Part shown: one piece after another, positions 6,961 through 10,582 of the stretch
Layout: each line of letters starts with the position of its first letter
How positions within the stretch are numbered: the first letter of the stretch is position 1
From: Rickettsia typhi
GTDB lineage: Bacteria > Pseudomonadota > Alphaproteobacteria > Rickettsiales > Rickettsiaceae
Assembly (NCBI GenBank): GCA_945878545.1
Contig: CAMCTQ010000032.1
Coordinates: 1-10,582 of the forward strand
Reading direction: 5' to 3'
DNA: 10,582 bases
The notes under the pieces: generated by a model
Database searches by the model: none
The model's input: the letters and a program-made list of their open reading frames with translations, nothing else
What the model was told of the DNA's origin: nothing
Program-made: the position numbers and the translations under genes

Positions 6961-9063
6961 CTACACTGTTGCCTCTTCTGCTCCTATTAGATGCACTAAG
7001 TCATCTTGATTTTGTAATGGGATTAATTCTTCTAATCCTAATATAACTACTTGATCATCAGTTTCTTTGCTTCCAAATTGGTCATCTTGATTTTGCAATG
7101 GAATTAATTCTTCCAATCCTAATATCACTAATTTCTCACTCAATGTTTGTTTCTGTTTTTGTCCACAAACTCTTAGTAACTCAGGAGCTTGTTGCATTAG
7201 GATAGATGTTAAGGAATCATCCTTTAATTGAAGTAACTGTGCAATAAAACCATCTTGACACTCGCCAGAAGCTTCTAACAACCCAGGGGCATGTTTCTCT
7301 AAGAGAGGTTGTAATGACTTTGCATCTAGTGCAAATAATTTGTTGATAAACAAGAGTTTATACTTACCATAAGCTTCTAACAACTGAGGGGCATGTTTCT
7401 CTAAAATAGGTTGTAATGACTTTGCATCTAGTGCAAATAATTTGTCTATAAAAGAGTATTGAGCTGATACTTGTTTAAACAAACATACTATATGTTTATT
7501 TAAAAATTCTGCTAGTTCCTCACCCTGATATTCTTTAAACAACTTATCAATAAAAGTTTTTTGAATAAGTATATTACTTGCTTGAAAAGCTAATTGACCA
7601 TGCTGGCTATCAAACCATTTTATATTTATTGGTTCTGCGGCAATAAGTTCTTTCGCTGCACGTGCTAGTTCACTTGTTGCTTCTGGGGCGTCATCTAGTA
7701 GTGATAAATCTGGAGTGTGTGCTAACTCTTGGTTAACTAAAACTGCTTCTTTATTAGAGGAGATCTGTTTTACTAAAACATTTTGTAAATATTTCCAGAT
7801 TAACTCAATAAATTCTTTGCTAACTCTATCCTTATATTCAGTAAGTATATTTGATGCTAATTGCTGTGTAAACCAAGCTAATATTTCAACTGCATATTGT
7901 TCTTCTGGATATGAAGTCATCCTTCTTTGCAACCAACTCGCTACGATATCATTTTTTGAGAAATCATGAGGAGATTCGAGTTGATCCCATTTATCAATAT
8001 ATAATTTGGAATGCAGATTTTCATATCTTTTCAGCTCTTTATCCATTGCTGATTGAATTAATTTAAAGCTCTTTTCTTCACCAATCTTATACGGCAATGC
8101 TTTATTATTATAATGTAGGTCAATAGCCTTATGAGTAGATTCATGTACTAAGGTCCCTACAATATCGTTAATACTACGATATTGTTCTATACCAGATCCA
8201 GATATCTTTATCATCTTAGAAACAGGCTGGTATGTCCCCCCGGCTTTCCCTTTGTTTAGTGGATTGCTCGCGTGTAGTAAACGGTTCATAATAAAAATAT
8301 CCCCTTTCCCTTGTGCAGAGGTCTCTAAGATTTTTTTTATGCTAAAGCTTTGGTCAATAACTTGATGCAATTTGTTACTTAATTCCTGAGCAAATTGAGC
8401 TTTTCCATTAACACCGTAAGCCATTGATGAAGCATAAGTTTTTTCGAGCAATGTTTTTACTATTGGGTCAAGTTTATCTACTTGGTCTATCTGTTTTATT
8501 AATGGAGTGGTAAGTTTTAATAAATTCCCTACACTGGTATCATCGATTAAGTCCTGGTTTATTAAACTTTCAATTGTTTTTTCTGTAAGATTGATTATTT
8601 TGTTAGCGCTTAATTCCAATAATTTGTCGATAAATTTACCTTTATCATTATCCTTGCCAGAAGCTTCTAATAACTCAAGGGCATGTTGCTCTAAAACAGG
8701 TTGTAATAACCCTGGAGCTAGTGCGAATAATTTGTCGATAAAATCAAATTTATCCTGGCCAGAAGCTTCTAACAATTCAGGGGCGTGTTTTTCTAAAACA
8801 GGTTGTAATAACCCTGGAGCTAGTGCAAATAATTTGTCGATAAGCGAGGGTTTATGGTAGCCACAAGCTTCTAATAACTGAGGGGCATGTTTCTCTAAAA
8901 CAGGTTGTAATAACCCTGCATCTAGTGCAAATAATTTGTTGATAAGCGAGAGTTTATGGTAGCCAGAAGCTTCTTGTAATTCCTTAACAAAACTATTAGA
9001 CACCAATGCTGCGGCACCCATCAGTTTACCTGGAGCATCAATTCCGCTTGACAATTTAGACAT
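6961..9063 (-). CDS. Repeat protein with central HExxH metalloprotease-like domain; putative effector
   Basis: I recognise no named family for this 700-residue protein. The start is placed at 9063 because AAAGG lies eight bases before it; the frame extends 20 codons further but would leave that site only two bases from a start. N-terminal 34-residue repeats (about 39-140) have phase residues I41, I75 and I109, with a diverged unit at I145. They resemble FIDKLFAL followed by LLQPVLEKHAPELLEASG, probably two helices per unit. The central region (about 250-410) contains HESTH (307-311), a zinc-protease motif, and EILAW (393-397), whose E393 is a candidate third ligand. A second array (about 503-640) has I505, I539, I573 and I607 in exact 34-residue phase. 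The C-terminus repeats ILGLEELIPLQNQDD twice and is acidic. There is no signal peptide or membrane segment. A secreted host-directed effector is inferred, not shown. Confidence 0.8.
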   Translation of the reverse strand: MSKLSSGIDAPGKLMGAAALVSNSFVKELQEASGYHKLSLINKLFALDAGLLQPVLEKHAPQLLEACGYHKPSLIDKLFALAPGLLQPVLEKHAPELLEASGQDKFDFIDKLFALAPGLLQPVLEQHALELLEASGKDNDKGKFIDKLLELSANKIINLTEKTIESLINQDLIDDTSVGNLLKLTTPLIKQIDQVDKLDPIVKTLLEKTYASSMAYGVNGKAQFAQELSNKLHQVIDQSFSIKKILETSAQGKGDIFIMNRLLHASNPLNKGKAGGTYQPVSKMIKISGSGIEQYRSINDIVGTLVHESTHKAIDLHYNNKALPYKIGEEKSFKLIQSAMDKELKRYENLHSKLYIDKWDQLESPHDFSKNDIVASWLQRRMTSYPEEQYAVEILAWFTQQLASNILTEYKDRVSKEFIELIWKYLQNVLVKQISSNKEAVLVNQELAHTPDLSLLDDAPEATSELARAAKELIAAEPINIKWFDSQHGQLAFQASNILIQKTFIDKLFKEYQGEELAEFLNKHIVCLFKQVSAQYSFIDKLFALDAKSLQPILEKHAPQLLEAYGKYKLLFINKLFALDAKSLQPLLEKHAPGLLEASGECQDGFIAQLLQLKDDSLTSILMQQAPELLRVCGQKQKQTLSEKLVILGLEELIPLQNQDDQFGSKETDDQVVILGLEELIPLQNQDDLVHLIGAEEATV
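7000..7131 (-). repeat. C-terminal tandem duplication in the repeat protein gene
   Basis: Two copies, beginning near 7000 and 7081 (81-base or 27-codon offset), both encode ILGLEELIPLQNQDD. At the DNA level they share GTCATCTTGATTTTG and AATTAATTCTTC with few changes in between, which indicates a recent in-frame duplication at the extreme C-terminus. Confidence 0.75.
7144..7557 (-). repeat. C-terminal array of 34-residue repeats
   Basis: Four consecutive 102-base units (residues about 503-638) lie in exact phase. The second and third are close copies (FIDKLFALDAKSLQPILEK and FINKLFALDAKSLQPLLEK), and the first and fourth are diverged. They match the N-terminal array, indicating a common origin. 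Confidence 0.8.
8644..8949 (-). repeat. N-terminal array of 34-residue repeats
   Basis: Three 102-base units (residues about 39-140) lie in exact phase, followed by a diverged one. The middle units carry KLFALAPGLLQPVLEKHAPE almost unchanged. Variation concentrates at the last residues of each unit (GYHK, GYHKP, GQDKFD, GKDN) and at the DAG/APG position. Confidence 0.8.
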
Positions 9064-9094
9064 AAACATAACCTTTAACTTAATTAATACTGAG

Positions 9095-9123
9095 ATATTA
9101 ATATATTTTAACAAATTAAGCAA
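9095..9123 (-). promoter_or_regulatory. Candidate promoter of the repeat protein gene
   Basis: On the minus strand TTGCTT (9123-9118) and TAATAT (9100-9095) are separated by exactly 17 bases, and the start codon lies about 31 bases beyond. This would give a short leader of about 25 bases containing the AAAGG site, and it would place the longer upstream start outside the transcript. Confidence 0.5.
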
Positions 9124-9170
9124 TGATTATTTCGATTTTATTAAGAAAAATTTACTTCGTACGTTTACGT

Positions 9171-9202
9171 AGTTTAAACCCTTATACAAGGGTATCTGGG
9201 TT
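9171..9202. repeat. Small palindromic element upstream of the repeat gene
   Basis: ACCCTT-ATAC-AAGGGT (9178-9193) is a perfect six-base-pair hairpin. It is nested near AACCC (9177-9181) and GGGTT (9198-9202), an alternative stem. The left edge AGTTTAAACCC (9171-9181) differs by one A from AGTTTAACCC in the palindrome on the other side of the gene (6924-6933). Confidence 0.4.
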
Positions 9203-9210
9203 CAAAAAGC

Positions 9211-9237
9211 AAAAAACGTCATCCTTGAGGAGGTCGT
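9211..9237 (-). terminator. Candidate intrinsic terminator of the dnaJ operon
   Basis: On the minus strand ACGACCTCC (9237-9229), a TCAA loop and GGATGACGT (9224-9216) form a nine-position stem with two mismatches, followed by a run of six T (9216-9211). It lies about 60 bases after the stop of the small exported protein, the expected place for the end of a dnaJ transcript. Confidence 0.45.
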
Positions 9238-9296
9238 GGCCTTGCTGCATGGAGAATAAATAAGGGGAGGGAATAGATACTTAAAACCGAAGAAGG

Positions 9297-9740
9297 CTAT
9301 TTTGTATCCAAAGGGCGTAGTGATATATTGAAAGATATATCACTATCTAAGTTTGCTCTGCTAGAGTCAAAAATTTCTAATGTAACAACTCCTTCTGGCG
9401 ATCTAGACACAACACTTCTCATATAAAGCAGATTATTTTCTTTTGCATATTCTTCAAAAGTGTTCTCCGATAGAACGCCAAGTGTATTCTCAAATTTAAA
9501 TGATACTATCTCATATTTCTTTTCACCCAGTAGCACTATAGATCCTGGTATTTTCATATTATCAGCATCAGATTGCTTACTATTGGCAAGTATTTGGTGC
9601 GCTAACAATACTTCACGCAGGACAATGGATCCTTTATCAGTCGCATCGATTTGTTTTTCTGTAGAAGCTATAGCGTTAATGTTGCTAGCGCCTAAAAATG
9701 CACAAAAAATAATTACACAATTTATTAATAATTTTCTCAT
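9297..9740 (-). CDS. Small exported protein of unknown function
   Basis: I do not recognise this 147-residue protein. It starts MRKLLINC and has a hydrophobic core to about residue 18, then ASNINAIAS, a good signal-peptidase I region with cleavage after A23 or A25. The mature part (about 122 residues) is polar and looks like a small mixed alpha/beta periplasmic domain. It has no membrane segment, catalytic motif or cysteine pair. C8 and C13 lie in the signal peptide and do not form a convincing lipobox. AGAGG about ten bases before the ATG supports the start. The gene begins 21 bases after the dnaJ stop on the same strand, so it is very probably co-transcribed with dnaJ and could be co-induced by heat or folding stress. 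A role in envelope stress is inference only. Confidence 0.8.
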   Translation of the reverse strand: MRKLLINCVIIFCAFLGASNINAIASTEKQIDATDKGSIVLREVLLAHQILANSKQSDADNMKIPGSIVLLGEKKYEIVSFKFENTLGVLSENTFEEYAKENNLLYMRSVVSRSPEGVVTLEIFDSSRANLDSDISFNISLRPLDTK

Positions 9741-9761
9741 AATAACAAACCTCTTTGTTTT

Positions 9762-10582
9762 TTAAGACCATAAATTTTTCATTTTAGAGAAAAAACCACT
9801 TTCAGAGTAGTTTTGATTTACATCTCCTAGTTCCTTGTCTAGTTCATCTAATAACTCTTTCTGTCTTTTAGTAAGATTTTTTGGAGTTTGAATATAAATA
9901 TGTGCATAAAGATCGCCTCTTAAACTCGAGCGAACTTTCGACATACCTTTGCCTTTTACACGTAATTTATCAGCAGTTTCTGATCCTGCGGGGATTGTTA
10001 ATGTTGCTTTTGAACCATCGATCGTTGGTATTTGAACTTCTCCTCCAAGAGCAGCTCTTGCAAAGCTAATTGGTAATTTAAAGTGAAGGTTAGCATTTTC
10101 TACCTTATAAATATCGTGAGGTCTTATAGAAACAAAGACATATAGATCTCCATTTGTTCCGCCTCTGATTCCAGCTTCTCCCTCGGAAACAATGCGAATT
10201 CTTGTGCTATCTTCTATGCCAGAAGGTACATTAATAATTAAACTTTTTTGTTTTGATATTCTACCATTCCCATGACAACTAGAACAAGGGTTTTTAATAA
10301 CTTGGCCTGCGCCGCTACATTTACTACATGTTTGTTCTATAGCAAAAAAACCTTGCTGCATTCTAACCACTCCGGCTCCGCCACATTGGCTGCAATTAGT
10401 GGTGGCGTTTGTATCTTTTGTACCTTTCCCACTACATGGAGTACATTTTACTTCCGTTGTAAAATTAATTGTCTTATCTACCCCTGTAAAAGCTTCTTCT
10501 AGATTAACAGTAAGGTTATATTTTAAGTCGGATCCTCTGATATTTGTTGATGCCCTAGCTCTTCCCCCAGATCCTCCCATGA
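9762..10582 (-). CDS. dnaJ: Chaperone protein DnaJ (5' end off window)
   Basis: DnaJ is the Hsp40 co-chaperone that delivers clients to DnaK and stimulates its ATPase. The window holds the C-terminal 272 or so residues; the J-domain and most of the Gly/Phe linker lie off the right edge. The ATG at 10580 is internal, not the true start. Visible are RGSDLKYNL, the start of the substrate-binding region, then four zinc-binding CxxCxGxG modules (CTPCSGKG, CSQCGGAG, CSKCSGAG, CSSCHGNG), so the zinc centre is complete. The two C-terminal beta domains follow, with GGTNGDLYV and LRGDLYAHI, and the usual helical tail KRQKELLDEL. The protein ends KMKNLWS. All parts seen are intact. It is followed by the small exported protein. 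Confidence 0.97.
   Translation of the reverse strand, partial: MGGSGGRARASTNIRGSDLKYNLTVNLEEAFTGVDKTINFTTEVKCTPCSGKGTKDTNATTNCSQCGGAGVVRMQQGFFAIEQTCSKCSGAGQVIKNPCSSCHGNGRISKQKSLIINVPSGIEDSTRIRIVSEGEAGIRGGTNGDLYVFVSIRPHDIYKVENANLHFKLPISFARAALGGEVQIPTIDGSKATLTIPAGSETADKLRVKGKGMSKVRSSLRGDLYAHIYIQTPKNLTKRQKELLDELDKELGDVNQNYSESGFFSKMKNLWS

Noticed and set aside
9064..9123. Twenty-codon N-terminal extension of the repeat protein
   Set aside because: The extension overlaps the best promoter candidate, and the AAAGG site fits the ATG at 9063.
9217..9255. Rickettsiales-type dispersed repeat resembling GTCAT-GAG-CGTGGC
   Set aside because: Only scattered matches remain, and the same bases are better explained as the terminator stem of the dnaJ operon.

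Overview
This AT-rich window looks like a chromosomal segment of an alphaproteobacterium, most likely a host-associated member of the Rickettsiales or a close relative. I infer this from four things: the low-GC coding style; the alphaproteobacterial-type AmgK/MurU pair; the clustering of Clp/DnaJ proteostasis genes with HU; and a large repeat protein with a HExxH motif that resembles effectors of intracellular bacteria. The assignment comes from reading the sequence, not from a database search.

Layout. On the minus strand, 1-1703 is the N-terminal three quarters of clpA, whose C-terminus lies off the left edge. Divergent from it, at 1857-2228, is a small membrane-anchored glutaredoxin-like protein. 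Next comes hup (HU, 2519-2791) behind a 290-base leader, then clpP (3078-3677), clpX (3803-5077), amgK (5087-6070) and murU (6088-6864), all on the plus strand. Short gaps join clpX, amgK and murU into an apparent operon. A 69-base nested palindrome (6868-6936) separates murU from a convergent gene at 6961-9063. That gene encodes a 700-residue protein in which a HESTH metalloprotease-like centre sits between two arrays of 34-residue repeats. Further right on the minus strand are a small exported protein of unknown function (9297-9740) and, 21 bases upstream of it, the 3' part of dnaJ (9762-10582), whose J-domain lies off the right edge.

How the genes work together. ClpA and ClpX are unfoldase partners of the ClpP peptidase, and DnaJ is the Hsp70 co-chaperone, so protein quality control dominates the window. 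AmgK and MurU salvage MurNAc from peptidoglycan turnover into UDP-MurNAc. This is notable if the organism belongs to a lineage with reduced cell-wall metabolism.

Most interesting signals. (1) The clpP leader holds a strongly Shine-Dalgarno-led 24-codon ORF overlapping the 5' arms of two crossing helices, an arrangement that could act as a translation-dependent switch. (2) The repeat protein's near-identical flanking arrays are spaced so that recombination would remove its catalytic centre in frame. (3) ClpA has Asp where the D2 pore-loop Tyr is expected. (4) Related leader motifs occur upstream of hup and clpP. (5) Palindromic elements lie on both sides of the repeat gene.
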